This document shows, one piece after another, positions 35,001 to 43,830 of a stretch of 64,000 nucleotides of DNA (positions are counted from its first letter, which is position 1; each line of letters starts with the position of its first letter). The position numbers and the translations under genes are program-made. The notes beneath the pieces were generated by a model that saw only the letters and a program-made list of their open reading frames with translations, ran no database searches and was not told the origin of the DNA. The stretch is from Gammaproteobacteria bacterium (GTDB lineage Bacteria > Pseudomonadota > Gammaproteobacteria > JADZEE01), in contig JADZEE010000044.1 in assembly GCA_020850735.1 (NCBI GenBank), positions 121,654 through 185,653 of the forward strand, in the 5' to 3' direction.

Positions 35001-36512
35001 TCACAGCTTCAAGCACACGTTCTTCATCTCGGTATAGAACTCCAGCGAATGCACGCCGCCCTCGCGGCCGATGCCGGATTCCTTCATGCCGCCGAAAGGC
35101 GTGCGCAGGTCACGCAGGAACCAGCTGTTGACCCAGATGAGACCGGCCTGCATCTGCGCGGCGACGCGATGGGCACGGGTGGCGCTCTCGGTCCAGACCG
35201 TGCACGCGAGCCCGTACTTCGTGTCGTTCGCGCGCCGGATGACGTCGTCCTCGTCGTCGAAGGGCGAGACGTGGCAACAGGGCCCGAAGATCTCCTCGCG
35301 CATGATGGGCGAATCGTCGCTCAGCCCCGTCCAGATCGTCGGCTGGATCCACGAGCCGGCGCCGAACGGCGCCGGCATCGCGGCAACGTCACCGCCGGTG
35401 ACGACGGTGGCGCCGAGCTCTTTCGCCCGCCGGTAATAGGACAACACCTTGTCGCGATGGACCTGGCTGATGAGCGGCCCCATGCTCGTCGCCGGATCCC
35501 TCGGATCACCGAGCGTGAGCTTCTCGGCGCCCGCTTTCAGGCGCGCGACGAACTCCTCGAATATCGGCCGTTCGACGTACACGCGCTCGGTGCCCAGGCA
35601 GACCTGGCCGCAATTGGCGAACACCGAGCGCACGGTGCCCTCGATGGCCTTGTCCATGTCACAGTCGGCGAACACCAGCGCCGGGTTCTTGCCACCGAGC
35701 TCGAACGAAACGTCGCGGACGCCGACTGCCGCGGCTTTCATGATCGCAGTACCGGTTGCGGTCTCGCCGGTAAAGGTGATGGCGTCGATGCCCGGATGCT
35801 CGGTGAGGAAGGCCCCCGCGGAATTCGGCCCGAAACCGTGCACGACGTTGTAGACGCCGCGCGGAACGCCGGCCTCGTTCATGACCTCGCCGAGCAGCGT
35901 CGCGGTCGCCGGGGTTTCCTCCGAGGGCTTGACCACGACCGCGTTGCCGCACGCGAGCGCCGGCCCCACTTTCCAGGTCATGAGCAGCAGCGGCAGGTTC
36001 CAGGGGCACACCACGGCGACCACACCCTTGGGCACCCGGATCGCGTAGTTGAGCGCACCCCTGCCGTCGGGTGTGTCCATGCGAAACGCTTCGGTCGGCA
36101 CGTTCTTGATGACGTCGGCGAAGATCTTGAAATTGGCGGCACCGCGTGGAATGTCGACGTGACGCGCGAGCGAAAACGGCTTGCCCGTGTCGGCGCACTC
36201 GGCCTCGAGGAACTCGTCGAAGCGCGCGTTGATACCGTCGGCGACCCGGTACAGCACCTCGACCCGGTCGCCGAGCGCCATCCGTCCCCACTCGCCCCGC
36301 AGCGCCGCGCGCGCGGCACCGACCGCGGCCTCGACCTCCTCGCGTCCGGCCTCGTGCACACGACCGATCGCCTGGCCGGTCGCCGGATTGACGTTCGCAA
36401 ACGTCCTGCCACTGCTGCCGGCCACGTACTGGCCGTCGATGAAATGGCGGTACTCGCGCAGTGCTGCGGAGGCGACGGCTGTCGCTGCCTGCGCTTTGGC
36501 GTGCACGGTCAT
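35001..36512 (-). CDS. dmpC: 2-hydroxymuconic semialdehyde dehydrogenase
   Basis: This 503-residue NAD-dependent dehydrogenase oxidises 2-hydroxymuconic semialdehyde to 2-hydroxymuconate, entering the oxalocrotonate branch. Motifs are PWNLPLLLMTWKVGPAL, FTGETATG, the catalytic Glu in FELGGKNPALVF and the catalytic Cys in ANCGQVCLGTERVYVERP. The ATG at 36512 (MTVHAKAQAATAVAS) is taken as the start; an ATG at 36545 also fits. Sequence blocks match XylG/DmpC rather than the second aldehyde dehydrogenase of the window at 17827. Confidence 0.93.
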   Translation of the reverse strand: MTVHAKAQAATAVASAALREYRHFIDGQYVAGSSGRTFANVNPATGQAIGRVHEAGREEVEAAVGAARAALRGEWGRMALGDRVEVLYRVADGINARFDEFLEAECADTGKPFSLARHVDIPRGAANFKIFADVIKNVPTEAFRMDTPDGRGALNYAIRVPKGVVAVVCPWNLPLLLMTWKVGPALACGNAVVVKPSEETPATATLLGEVMNEAGVPRGVYNVVHGFGPNSAGAFLTEHPGIDAITFTGETATGTAIMKAAAVGVRDVSFELGGKNPALVFADCDMDKAIEGTVRSVFANCGQVCLGTERVYVERPIFEEFVARLKAGAEKLTLGDPRDPATSMGPLISQVHRDKVLSYYRRAKELGATVVTGGDVAAMPAPFGAGSWIQPTIWTGLSDDSPIMREEIFGPCCHVSPFDDEDDVIRRANDTKYGLACTVWTESATRAHRVAAQMQAGLIWVNSWFLRDLRTPFGGMKESGIGREGGVHSLEFYTEMKNVCLKL

Positions 36513-36638
36513 GGTCTCAACCTCCTCGTCCGTGGCAACGGCCACGCCCTTGCCGGCCGGCGCGTGCCGGCGTGAATTGCAATCGCCCGCGGCGCACGGC
36601 CGGCGCGCACCGCCCCACGGGCCGCGCCCGGCGCGTGA

Positions 36639-37073
36639 TCACGTCCCGGCGCCGATCGCGGCGAGTCCGGCCAGGGCGATTTCCTCGTCCTCGGACTCGG
36701 ACGCGCCCGATACACCGACCGCACCGATCACCTCGCCGCCGACTTCGATCGGTACGCCGCCGCCGAACATGGCAAGTCCCTTGCGGCCGCCGAGGCCGAT
36801 CCTGACGCCGTCGGAGAAACCGGGCATCAGCTTCGCCCAGCCGGACGTGGCGAAACCGAAGCTCACCGCCGTATACGCCTTGTCACGGGCGACGTCGATG
36901 GAATGGAAGGGCGCTCCCGGCATGCGCAGGAACGCGGCCAGGTGGCCGCCACGGTCCACCACCGTGACGTTCACCCGCCGCTGCATGCTCTGGGCCTTTT
37001 CCACCGCGGCGCCGACGATGGCGTGCGCGGCCTCCCAGTGTATGTTCGCCTGCGCGATCTTGATCCGCATCGT
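36639..37073 (-). CDS. GlcG/HbpS-like (DUF336) protein
   Basis: From the ATG at 37073 (MRIKIAQANIHWEAAHAIVG) the product is 144 residues with the DUF336 signature: VTVVDRGGHLAAFLRMPGAP, GFSDGVRIGLGGRKGLAMFGGGVPI and VGAVGVSGASESEDEEIA. Such proteins are common inside meta-cleavage operons, where a small accessory ORF lies between the dioxygenase and the dehydrogenase. Their role is not established; haem binding and dioxygenase support have been proposed. The longer upstream frame runs into a MITE-like repeat and is rejected. Confidence 0.85.
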   Translation of the reverse strand, partial: TMRIKIAQANIHWEAAHAIVGAAVEKAQSMQRRVNVTVVDRGGHLAAFLRMPGAPFHSIDVARDKAYTAVSFGFATSGWAKLMPGFSDGVRIGLGGRKGLAMFGGGVPIEVGGEVIGAVGVSGASESEDEEIALAGLAAIGAGT

Positions 37074-37098
37074 GCCGACTCCGTACGAACTCTCAGCG

Positions 37099-37272
37099 CT
37101 CGTGAAACATTCGCCCGCCGTAGCGAGACGGTTCCCGGGCGTTCCCGGCCAGGCGCGGGGGTGCACAACATCTCGCGCACAGCGGGCTTGCGGCAACGAT
37201 TTCGGGGGTCCCCGCGACGCCGCCAGGGGCGTCCAGGGACCGTCGCAGCAGGCGCGGTGATGGTTTCACGAG
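37099..37272. mobile_element. MITE-like 174-bp repeat, copy B
   Basis: The element has perfect 10-bp terminal inverted repeats (CTCGTGAAAC at 37099-37108 and GTTTCACGAG at 37263-37272, one more complementary base outside). The interior is also largely self-complementary, for example GAGACGGTTCCCGGGCG near the left end against CGTCCAGGGACCGTCGC near the right end. It has no coding capacity for a transposase. It lies inside the dmp operon between dmpB and the DUF336 gene, 3 nt from the dmpB stop. Confidence 0.88.
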
Positions 37273-37274
37273 CT

Positions 37275-38195
37275 TCAGGTCACCACGGACAGGAAGCGCT
37301 CGTTGAGCTTGCGGTCGTGATAGAAGATCGCCTTGCCGATGTTATCGGCGCTCCAGGTGATCGGCGGCCGGTCCGGGTACCAGGTGTAGTCGCCGCAGAA
37401 AACCTCGTTGCGGTTGCCGGACGGGTCGAAGAAATAAATCGTCCGCCCGCGGGTGATGCCGTGGCGGGTCGGGCCGATGTCGATCGCGATGTCGTACTTG
37501 GACATGAGATCCGCCGCGTGCAGCACCTCTTCCCACGTCATGAGCAGGAAGGAGGCGTGGTGGAATTTGTTCTTTTCGGGGTAGTGCACGAAGGCGATGT
37601 CGTGCGCCTTGTTCGAGCAGCTCAGGAACACGCTGATGAGGTTATCGCCGTCGACGATTTTCTCGGTCAGATCGAAATCGAGCGCCTCGGTGAACAGCTT
37701 GTGCACGCCGGGGATGTCGTCGCCGTACAGCAGGCAGTGATCGTAGCGGTTGACCGCCATGCCCTTGAGATCGTCACGGAACGCGTCGGGGTTCAGGTTG
37801 CCCAGGCCGTTGCCCGTGTACTCCTTGTCGGCGTAAAGCTCGATCGTGTGGCCGGTGGGGATCTCGAAGCGCACGCGTTCGCCGCAGCCATCGAGCTCGC
37901 CGGCGGGCACGCGCTCGGTCTTGCAGCCCCAGGCCTGCAGGCGTCCCTCGTACTCGGCGAGCGCGGCGGCATCGAGCACCTTGAAGCCCATGTAATCGAG
38001 CCCGGGGCTGTCCGCCTCGCGCAGCACCACCGAGAACCGGTCGTGCTCGTCCCAGCCCTTGAAGTACACGCGACCCTGCTTGTCCGTGCCCGCCTCGAGC
38101 AGGCCGAGCCGATCGCGATAGTGGGTGATGGAATCGTCCATCTCCAGCACGCGTATGCTCACGTGCCCGGGGCGCAATACCTTTGAATGCGTCAT
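37275..38195 (-). CDS. dmpB: Catechol 2,3-dioxygenase
   Basis: This 306-residue extradiol dioxygenase of the XylE/DmpB group opens catechol at the 2,3 bond to 2-hydroxymuconic semialdehyde. The iron ligands of the family, two His and one Glu, are visible as H153 in [10 protein letters not shown], His in FHHASFLLM (about 213) and E264 in [10 protein letters not shown]. The N-terminal half is the vestigial vicinal-oxygen-chelate domain. The gene follows the ferredoxin dmpQ, which in known systems repairs oxidised iron in this enzyme. Confidence 0.96.
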   Translation of the reverse strand: MTHSKVLRPGHVSIRVLEMDDSITHYRDRLGLLEAGTDKQGRVYFKGWDEHDRFSVVLREADSPGLDYMGFKVLDAAALAEYEGRLQAWGCKTERVPAGELDGCGERVRFEIPTGHTIELYADKEYTGNGLGNLNPDAFRDDLKGMAVNRYDHCLLYGDDIPGVHKLFTEALDFDLTEKIVDGDNLISVFLSCSNKAHDIAFVHYPEKNKFHHASFLLMTWEEVLHAADLMSKYDIAIDIGPTRHGITRGRTIYFFDPSGNRNEVFCGDYTWYPDRPPITWSADNIGKAIFYHDRKLNERFLSVVT

Positions 38196-38243
38196 GTCCG
38201 ACCTCCTGTTTCGCCGCGCACGCGGGTGCGCGTACCGTTGCGT

Positions 38244-38618
38244 TCAATCAGCGCCCGCGTACCGGTCCGTGCCGGGCTCGGCGGGCGATGCGCTCGCGCC
38301 CGGTACGACGAACCGGCGGATCGCCCCGAGCACCTTCAGGCGCATGTCGGTACAGGGGAACATGCGGCACGCGAGACCGATGCCGGCGGCCTCCTCGGCC
38401 GCGCTCACGTGCGCGCGGCTCATCTTGCGTGCGCGGTACTCACCCTCCAGTACCTGGATCTTGCAGACCCCGCAGCCTCCGCCGCGGCAGCCGACCGGAA
38501 TACCCTGGCGACCGAGCCGCTCCATGGCGCGCAGCAGATTCTGCGCGGGCGAGCACACGTAGGTCTCGCCCGTATCCTCGATGCCGATGATGAACAGACT
38601 CGGACCCGGTCCGGTCAT
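38244..38618 (-). CDS. dmpQ: Plant-type [2Fe-2S] ferredoxin (DmpQ/XylT-like)
   Basis: The 124-residue ferredoxin has the cluster pattern C44-x4-C49-x2-C52 (VGCRGGGCGVCK) and a distal C84 (GLACRMFPC). In the dmp and xyl operons such a ferredoxin reactivates catechol 2,3-dioxygenase by re-reducing its iron. It lies just upstream of dmpB, as expected. It has a C-terminal tail of about 30 residues beyond the usual domain. Confidence 0.92.
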   Translation of the reverse strand: MTGPGPSLFIIGIEDTGETYVCSPAQNLLRAMERLGRQGIPVGCRGGGCGVCKIQVLEGEYRARKMSRAHVSAAEEAAGIGLACRMFPCTDMRLKVLGAIRRFVVPGASASPAEPGTDRYAGAD

Positions 38619-38703
38619 GCTGACTCCATTACCGTCGTGCCCGGCGACCTGGCCAGTCCGGGCATGATTATCGATTTAACCAGTTTTGTCGATATTTATG
38701 GCG

Positions 38704-39765
38704 CTAGAATTTCCTGAACAACGCACTGCGGCGCGCCGGCACCGCGCCGTCCGCGGCGGTCAGAAACGACTCCATATAAATATGCTGCTCGAACAGGCGG
38801 CCGCGGATCAGACTGGTGAGGCAGGCGTCGATCATCGGCGGCGGCCCGCACAGATAGGCTTTCATGCCTTCGAAACGGCCCTCGAAGTGACTTTCGGCCA
38901 CCTCGTGCACGAAGCCCGTCGCGCCCGCCCAGGCATCACCCGGCGTCGGCTCCGACAGCGCGGGCACGTAGGTGAAGGCGGGGTGCGTGGCGGCGAGCGC
39001 TTCGAACTGTTCGCGGTAATACAGCTCGGCAAGGTTGCGCGCGCCCTGGATCAGCGTGATCGGTCGCGTGTCGCCCCGCTCGAGCAGATCCAGCACCATC
39101 GATCTCGGGCTCGACAGGCCGGAGCCGCCGGCGAGGAACAGCATCGGCTCGGGGGCGGACCTGCGCACGAAGAACCGTCCCAGCGGCGCGCTGAAGCGCA
39201 GCGTATCGCCGACCGCGAGCCGGTCGTGGATATAGCACGTCGCGGCGCCACCCTCGACCCGGCGCACGTTGAGTTCGATGACCCCGCCCGCCGACGGCGG
39301 GCTCGCGATCGAAAACGCCCGCGGCCCGGACACGCCGGGCAGCGTGAGGTTCACATACTGTCCGGGCTGGAAGCGCAGCTCGCCATCGACCTGCAGGAAC
39401 ACGCCCCGGATGGTCGGCGTGAGCGGCTCGAGCCGAACGACCGTGGCCGACCAGTCGTTGATCGGCAGGTGCTCGGCATCCGCCTCCTCCTCGATGTCGG
39501 CCTCGATGACGACGTCCGAGGCGAGCGTGGCGCAGCAGGCGAGTGTTTTGCGCTCGTCGCGCTCGATGTCCATCAGCGCGAACTGGGACGCCTCGTTGTG
39601 CTCGATTTCGCCCTCCATCACCTGCACCTTGCAGGTGCCGCACAGGCCGTGATTGCAGGCATAGGGCAGCCAGATGCCGGCGCGCAGGCAGGCGTCGAGC
39701 ATGCGCTGCCCGTCCTCGACCTCGATGGTCGCGCCGAGCGGCTCGATGGTGAGTTGATGGCTCAT
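38704..39765 (-). CDS. dmpP: Phenol hydroxylase reductase component P5
   Basis: This 353-residue flavoprotein passes electrons from NADH to the diiron oxygenase. The N-terminal ferredoxin has C37-x4-C42-x2-C45 (YACNHGLCGTC) and C77. Next are the FAD region (FQPGQYVNLTLPG, RAFSIASPP) and the NAD-binding region (MLFLAGGSGLSSP, AYLCGPPPMIDACL). Length and order match DmpP. The gene follows dmpO by 83 nt in the phenol hydroxylase block. Confidence 0.96.
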   Translation of the reverse strand: MSHQLTIEPLGATIEVEDGQRMLDACLRAGIWLPYACNHGLCGTCKVQVMEGEIEHNEASQFALMDIERDERKTLACCATLASDVVIEADIEEEADAEHLPINDWSATVVRLEPLTPTIRGVFLQVDGELRFQPGQYVNLTLPGVSGPRAFSIASPPSAGGVIELNVRRVEGGAATCYIHDRLAVGDTLRFSAPLGRFFVRRSAPEPMLFLAGGSGLSSPRSMVLDLLERGDTRPITLIQGARNLAELYYREQFEALAATHPAFTYVPALSEPTPGDAWAGATGFVHEVAESHFEGRFEGMKAYLCGPPPMIDACLTSLIRGRLFEQHIYMESFLTAADGAVPARRSALFRKF

Positions 39766-39848
39766 GGCCGGAGTGACGGGCGGGCAATCAGCCGCTCACC
39801 GGCGGCGCCGCTACGCGCCGGGGCCGGCCGCGACCGCGGTGCCCGCGC

Positions 39849-40208
39849 TCAGTTGCCGACACCGTGCAGCCCCTCCAGTCCCGGCGAGCGGAAGCTCACA
39901 TAGGACATGTGCTCCAGGCCGTTGTCGCGCAGCGACTTGTCCAGATCCGGTTGCCAGCGCTTGCCCTCGTAGGTCCACTCGACCTGATCGAAATCCAGCT
40001 TCGGCGTATCCGGATGGTTCATGTAATCGGGCCGGAACATGGTCTCGAGGAAATCCCGCAGCCGGATGTCGGGCGGCACGCGGTAAGCGCTCGGGCAGGG
40101 ATACATCAGGTGCTGGGCCCAGCCGATGTAGATGTTCCAGTCGTCACCGTAGTTCGCCTGGCGGTTCGCCGGCGGAAAATCGTAGTCACCGATCGTCGTC
40201 GTCGCCAT
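39849..40208 (-). CDS. dmpO: Phenol hydroxylase component P4
   Basis: This 119-residue protein is the small gamma-type subunit of the phenol hydroxylase oxygenase. It begins MATTTIGDYDFPPANRQANY and contains WNIYIGWAQHLMYPCPSAYRVP and DKSLRDNGLEHMSYVSFRSPG, as in DmpO. A MITE-like element (40251-40424) separates it from dmpN, an unusual interruption of what is normally a tightly packed pair. Confidence 0.93.
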   Translation of the reverse strand: MATTTIGDYDFPPANRQANYGDDWNIYIGWAQHLMYPCPSAYRVPPDIRLRDFLETMFRPDYMNHPDTPKLDFDQVEWTYEGKRWQPDLDKSLRDNGLEHMSYVSFRSPGLEGLHGVGN

Positions 40209-40250
40209 CTGCAGTTGCCCTCGGTTGCTCGTGTGCCGGCCCGCTCAGAG

Positions 40251-40424
40251 CTCGTGAAACATTCGCCCACCGTAGCGAGACGGTTCCCGGGCGTTCCTGG
40301 CCAGGCGCGGGGGTGCGCAAAATCGCGCGCACAGCGCGCCTGCGGAAACGATTTCGGGGGTCCCCGCAACGCCGCCAGGGGCGTCCGGGGGCCGTCGCAG
40401 CAGGTGCGGTGATGGTTTCACGAG
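40251..40424. mobile_element. MITE-like 174-bp repeat, copy C
   Basis: This copy has perfect terminal inverted repeats CTCGTGAAAC (40251-40260) and GTTTCACGAG (40415-40424). CGCTCAG occurs on both flanks (40242-40248 and 40425-40431), which could be a target-site duplication although the left copy is 2 bp away from the element. It lies between dmpN and dmpO. Sequence identity with copy B is very high along the full length. Confidence 0.88.
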
Positions 40425-40427
40425 CGC

Positions 40428-41960
40428 TCAGGCGGCCTCATCGGTCGAACCGATCTTGCTCGCGTGCCAGCGCACCCAGTTCTGCTGATCGGGGGAGCCG
40501 TTGTACTCGGACGTGTCGACCTTGTAGTCCAGGTTCAGCCACGCCGCGTATTCGAAGATGTTGGTCGCGCCGCCGCAGTTGCCCTGGTAGATCTGCTGCG
40601 GCGGAATGTACGCCTGGCAGTACTTGTGCGGCTCGTGTTCGAAGATCTCCTTGCAGCCGTCGGAGCAGAACGTGTATTTCATGCCGTTCCAGCGCGTCTC
40701 GCGCACGCACTGCGTGAGCGGATCGTCCGGCTCGGTGTAGAACACCGGGATCTGGCAGGTCTGGCACACCAGCGGCAGGCGATTCATGTACCAGCGCTCA
40801 CCGGCCTGCTCGCGCTCGCGCCAGTACAAAAAGCGCGGGCGGTAGATGCGGTCGAAGATCTCGCCGTACTTGGACGACAGCCAGTCGAGTTCCTCGTCGG
40901 TCGGGATCCAGGTGTGCAGGCTGAGCGCGTTGCCGAAGTTGTACAGCGTCGACCACAGCTCGTGGGTGAGGCGGTTCTTCTCCTTGCCCGCCACTTCGTG
41001 ATGCCGGGGCAGGCGGATGCCGTAGCGGGCGAGGTCGTTGAACAGCGCGATGCCGTTCTCCTCCCAGTAGATCTCCCAGGCTTCACCCCAGGACATGACC
41101 TTCCTGGGCAGCATGTAGTCCATCATCGTGCCGACCAGGCCGAGCAGGCGGTAGCCGCGCCAGAACCACTTGTCGAGCCAGCGCTGCACGATCGGCACGT
41201 TGTCCTCGTGCTGTTCGAGCATGAACTTCACGACCTCCAGGCCCAGGGTCATGTGCCGGCTCTCGTCGGACTGCGCCGAGAAACCGAAGGTCGTGGTCGC
41301 CATGTCGCCGTTGTAGGCGGCGCCGGAAACGAAGGGCATGAACAGCAGGTTCGTCAGCACGTATTCGAAGGCGAACGAGATCGAGGTCACGAACTCGAAC
41401 GGGCCGGCGCTCATCGCGTCCTCGAAGAACGACTTCGGGATGGACAGGTACCAGGCCCGATCCTTGATGTGGACGAACTGGCGCAGGCCGTTGAAGTACT
41501 TGTTGTACTGGCTGAAGGCGTGCAGCTGCGTCTGGATGTGGCGCAGCTCGTCGACGGACTGCATCTGGCAGGCGACGCGCGCGCCGGCGCCGCGGAACGC
41601 GCGTCCGACCATGGCGAAGCCGCGGTGCGCGTCGTACTCCAGCGGCGAGATGCCCTGGATCCACAGCTTCACGGCGTTGACGTAGCGAGCGTCGGAGATG
41701 TTCATCTGGCCGTTGTTCTGGGAGAACGCATCGAGAATGGCGTAGAGCTTGCGCTCCTTCTCGGACTGGTACTTCCAGTACGCGTCCATGGTCAGCCGGA
41801 ACGGATCCGCCCAGCCGTCCCAGTCCCGGATCTTGATGCCCTCGTAGCGGTCGTAGGGGAACACCGCGTCCATGGGCTGGTAGGTGGTCTCCCAGTCCAG
41901 GTCGCGGGTGAGGAGCTGGTACTTGTCCTTCAGGGAGAGCTTCTTCGCGGTCGTGCTCAT
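40428..41960 (-). CDS. dmpN: Phenol hydroxylase P3 oxygenase large subunit
   Basis: This 510-residue subunit carries the diiron centre that hydroxylates phenol to catechol. The ligands are visible as E108 (PLEYD), E138-x2-H141 (DELRH), Glu near 199 (FAFEYVL) and E233-x2-H236 (DESRH). The C-terminal part has a Cys pair region (CQTCQIPVFYTEPDD) and FCSDGCKEIFEHEPHKY, a YHS-like metal site typical of DmpN. A CCGGAGAC ribosome-binding site precedes the ATG at 41960. Confidence 0.97.
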   Translation of the reverse strand: MSTTAKKLSLKDKYQLLTRDLDWETTYQPMDAVFPYDRYEGIKIRDWDGWADPFRLTMDAYWKYQSEKERKLYAILDAFSQNNGQMNISDARYVNAVKLWIQGISPLEYDAHRGFAMVGRAFRGAGARVACQMQSVDELRHIQTQLHAFSQYNKYFNGLRQFVHIKDRAWYLSIPKSFFEDAMSAGPFEFVTSISFAFEYVLTNLLFMPFVSGAAYNGDMATTTFGFSAQSDESRHMTLGLEVVKFMLEQHEDNVPIVQRWLDKWFWRGYRLLGLVGTMMDYMLPRKVMSWGEAWEIYWEENGIALFNDLARYGIRLPRHHEVAGKEKNRLTHELWSTLYNFGNALSLHTWIPTDEELDWLSSKYGEIFDRIYRPRFLYWREREQAGERWYMNRLPLVCQTCQIPVFYTEPDDPLTQCVRETRWNGMKYTFCSDGCKEIFEHEPHKYCQAYIPPQQIYQGNCGGATNIFEYAAWLNLDYKVDTSEYNGSPDQQNWVRWHASKIGSTDEAA

Positions 41961-42063
41961 GGGCTGTCTCCGGAGTCTCGCTTGCGTGCGCAGGTTGAGC
42001 GGGAGTGCATTCGTAGTCGTGCCGTGCCGTCGTGCGCCCGCGTCGTGTGGCTTTCGGTTGCGG

Positions 42064-42336
42064 TCAATTGCGCCAGTGCAGGACGAACTCGTCCTCGTCC
42101 TCGTCCAGGTTTCCCGACATCGAGATGAGGTGCACGTGGATCTCCTGCAGATCGAAATCCCGGCCCAGCTTGTCCGCGACGGTCTCGCGCCTGACGACCA
42201 GACGGCCGGGGACGTCGATCTTGACCATGCCCGGGGAACGGTTGCAGATCGCCTCGGGGTTGTCCTCGAGGATGGCGTCGATGATGGGGCGCGCGTCCTC
42301 GTTGTTCTGCAGCGCGATGAACACCTTGTCCGTCAT
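42064..42336 (-). CDS. dmpM: Phenol hydroxylase P2 regulatory (coupling) protein
   Basis: This 90-residue effector protein binds the oxygenase and couples electron transfer to hydroxylation, like MmoB. It begins MTDKVFIALQNNEDARPIID and has AICNRSPGMVKIDVPGRLVV and a DFDLQEIHVHLISMSGNLDE segment. The ATG at 42336 overlaps the dmpL stop in an ATGA pattern. Confidence 0.96.
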   Translation of the reverse strand: MTDKVFIALQNNEDARPIIDAILEDNPEAICNRSPGMVKIDVPGRLVVRRETVADKLGRDFDLQEIHVHLISMSGNLDEDEDEFVLHWRN

Positions 42337-43352
42337 GATCCTGTCCCCGGCGCCGGCGCCGACAGGCCGATCTTGCGCGCCCGCGCATCGAGCGCGGCGA
42401 ACACCTCGTCGAGCACGCCGGCGGCGCGATCGCCGAACGCGAGCGTGGCGACCGGCGCGAGCGCCTCGCGCACGCGTGGCGTCCACGCCGCGCGCCACTG
42501 CTCGATGAGCGCCTGGTTGTGCGCCGACTCGGCCGCGGCGACCTTGATCACCGCGTCGCTCCAGCGCGCGCCCTCGGCCGACCAGCTCACCATGAACTCG
42601 GTCAGCATCGCGAACACGGCGCCGCCGTGCGCCGCCACTTCGCGGTCGAAGTGGTCGAACACGAGCGGATAGACGACGCCGTCGATGAGGAAATTCTGCA
42701 GCACGTGCAACTCGAACCAGTCGCGTACGACCATCGAATCCTCGGCCAGTCGCCGCAGCGGCTGCCAGGCCGGATCGTTCAGCCACAGGTCCTTGGCCGC
42801 TTTCATGCTCGCCGGATCGTTGCCGTCGAGCAGCAGGCCGATGCGCGATATGTACTGCGCCACGCCGAGCTCGTCACAGGTCTGGAACATCGACCCGGCG
42901 GTCACGGGCGTGCCGTAACCGTAGGCGGTGATATAGCAGTTGTTGGTGTTCGCGGCCCAGGCGAGATGACGCAGCGGAATGACGACCTTGCGGATCCGGT
43001 CGCGCAGCTCCGCGGGCAGCGTCTCGAGCAGGCCGCGCTTGTCCACGAAAGCGAAATTCGCCTCCTGGGTTTCCTGCTGTTTGGCACGCTGGAGCGTGTA
43101 GCTGCCGTAGTAATACTGGCGCGGATCGACGAGCGCGTCGAAGTCCTCCATCCGTATCGCGGTGTGACGCGCGTCGAACAGCTCGTGCGCGGGATCCCAG
43201 GTCGGGCGGTAGTGGAAATTGACCTGCGCCTGAAGGTCGTGCGTGGCCTCCTGGTAGCGCGTCGGCACCTTGCCTTCGCCCAGACGCTTGCGCAAATGGT
43301 CGAACGTGACCCGCAGCGGCTCGATGCTCGCCGTCTTGATGTCGATCGTCAT
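42333..43352 (-). CDS. dmpL: Phenol hydroxylase P1 oxygenase beta subunit
   Basis: This 339-residue beta subunit of the diiron hydroxylase is homologous to the large subunit but lacks iron ligands. Recognisable blocks are VNFHYRPTWDPAHELFDARHT, RQYYYGSYTLQRAKQQE and LDGNDPASMKAAKDLWLNDPAWQ. The ribosome-binding site is the purine-rich stretch just before the ATG at 43352. It overlaps dmpM by 4 nt and follows dmpK by 19 nt. Confidence 0.96.
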   Translation of the reverse strand: MTIDIKTASIEPLRVTFDHLRKRLGEGKVPTRYQEATHDLQAQVNFHYRPTWDPAHELFDARHTAIRMEDFDALVDPRQYYYGSYTLQRAKQQETQEANFAFVDKRGLLETLPAELRDRIRKVVIPLRHLAWAANTNNCYITAYGYGTPVTAGSMFQTCDELGVAQYISRIGLLLDGNDPASMKAAKDLWLNDPAWQPLRRLAEDSMVVRDWFELHVLQNFLIDGVVYPLVFDHFDREVAAHGGAVFAMLTEFMVSWSAEGARWSDAVIKVAAAESAHNQALIEQWRAAWTPRVREALAPVATLAFGDRAAGVLDEVFAALDARARKIGLSAPAPGTGS

Positions 43353-43371
43353 GCCTGCCTCCCCCCGGATC

Positions 43372-43689
43372 TCATGGCTCGTCGTCGCGCAGATCGCCGT
43401 ACTGCCACTTGCGCTCGTCGCGCTCGATCTGCGCGGCGGTGGCCGCGTCGATGAACTGCACCTGGTGTTCGGCGCAGAAGGCGTCGAAGGCGGCCAGCGG
43501 CAGTATCATTTCGATGTACAGCTGCGGATCACCGATGGAGAAATTGAATTCGACGTAGCCGCTGCGGGCCCGGCTGGTCACGTGCACATAGCGGCCCAGA
43601 TCGTCCCAGCGCGGCGCCGGCGCGGCGCCGTCGAACACCGTGAACCGCCGCCGCCCGGCCATGCCGATTGCCCCCGTGATCGCAGTCAT
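43372..43689 (-). CDS. dmpK: Phenol hydroxylase component P0 (assembly protein)
   Basis: This small protein is thought to help load iron into the phenol hydroxylase. From the ATG at 43689 it has 105 residues; core blocks are RYVHVTSRARSGYVEFNFSIG, LYIEMILPLAAFDAFC and RKWQYGDLRDD. The ATG at 43689 has AGGAAAC upstream. However, a strong sigma-54 promoter at 43704-43719 predicts a transcript start near 43693, which would leave almost no leader. A second ATG at 43662 (GGGGG 8 nt upstream) gives 96 residues, closer to the 92 of known DmpK, and may be the true start. Confidence 0.9.
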   Translation of the reverse strand: MTAITGAIGMAGRRRFTVFDGAAPAPRWDDLGRYVHVTSRARSGYVEFNFSIGDPQLYIEMILPLAAFDAFCAEHQVQFIDAATAAQIERDERKWQYGDLRDDEP

Positions 43690-43703
43690 CAGTTTCCTAT
43701 GAG

Positions 43704-43719
43704 TGCAGTAACCGTACCA
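43704..43719 (-). promoter_or_regulatory. Sigma-54 (-24/-12) promoter of the dmp operon
   Basis: Minus-strand TGGTACG-N4-CTGCA keeps the invariant GG and GC with exactly 10 nt between them and matches TGGCACG-N4-TTGCW in most positions. It is the type of promoter activated by DmpR/XylR-family proteins, and dmpR lies just upstream. The predicted start of transcription is near 43693. Confidence 0.75.
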
Positions 43720-43742
43720 GCGTGGATAAGCAGTTGTTCTAA

Positions 43743-43800
43743 TGGTGAAAGCAATATATTGCGGCGCGATAGCGCAGCGCACCATTTGGTGAAATAGTGA
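43743..43800. promoter_or_regulatory. Candidate DmpR upstream activating region
   Basis: The region upstream of the sigma-54 promoter has a perfect 12-bp palindrome GCAATATATTGC (43751-43762), a CACC-ATTT-GGTG inverted repeat (43780-43791) and two direct TGGTGAAA boxes about 44 bp apart. DmpR-family activators bind paired inverted repeats about 100-170 bp upstream of the start. The spacing here is somewhat shorter, so the assignment is tentative. Confidence 0.45.
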
Positions 43801-43830
43801 AATCAGAGGGCGCCGATTTTAGCTATTGAT

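Noticed and set aside
36639..40369. Open frames running through the 174-bp repeats that encode a shared peptide (for example ...AWPGTPGNRLATAGECF...)
   Set aside because: The peptide is shared only because the repeat DNA is shared. It lies in a fold-back element, lacks ribosome-binding sites and is a common false annotation.
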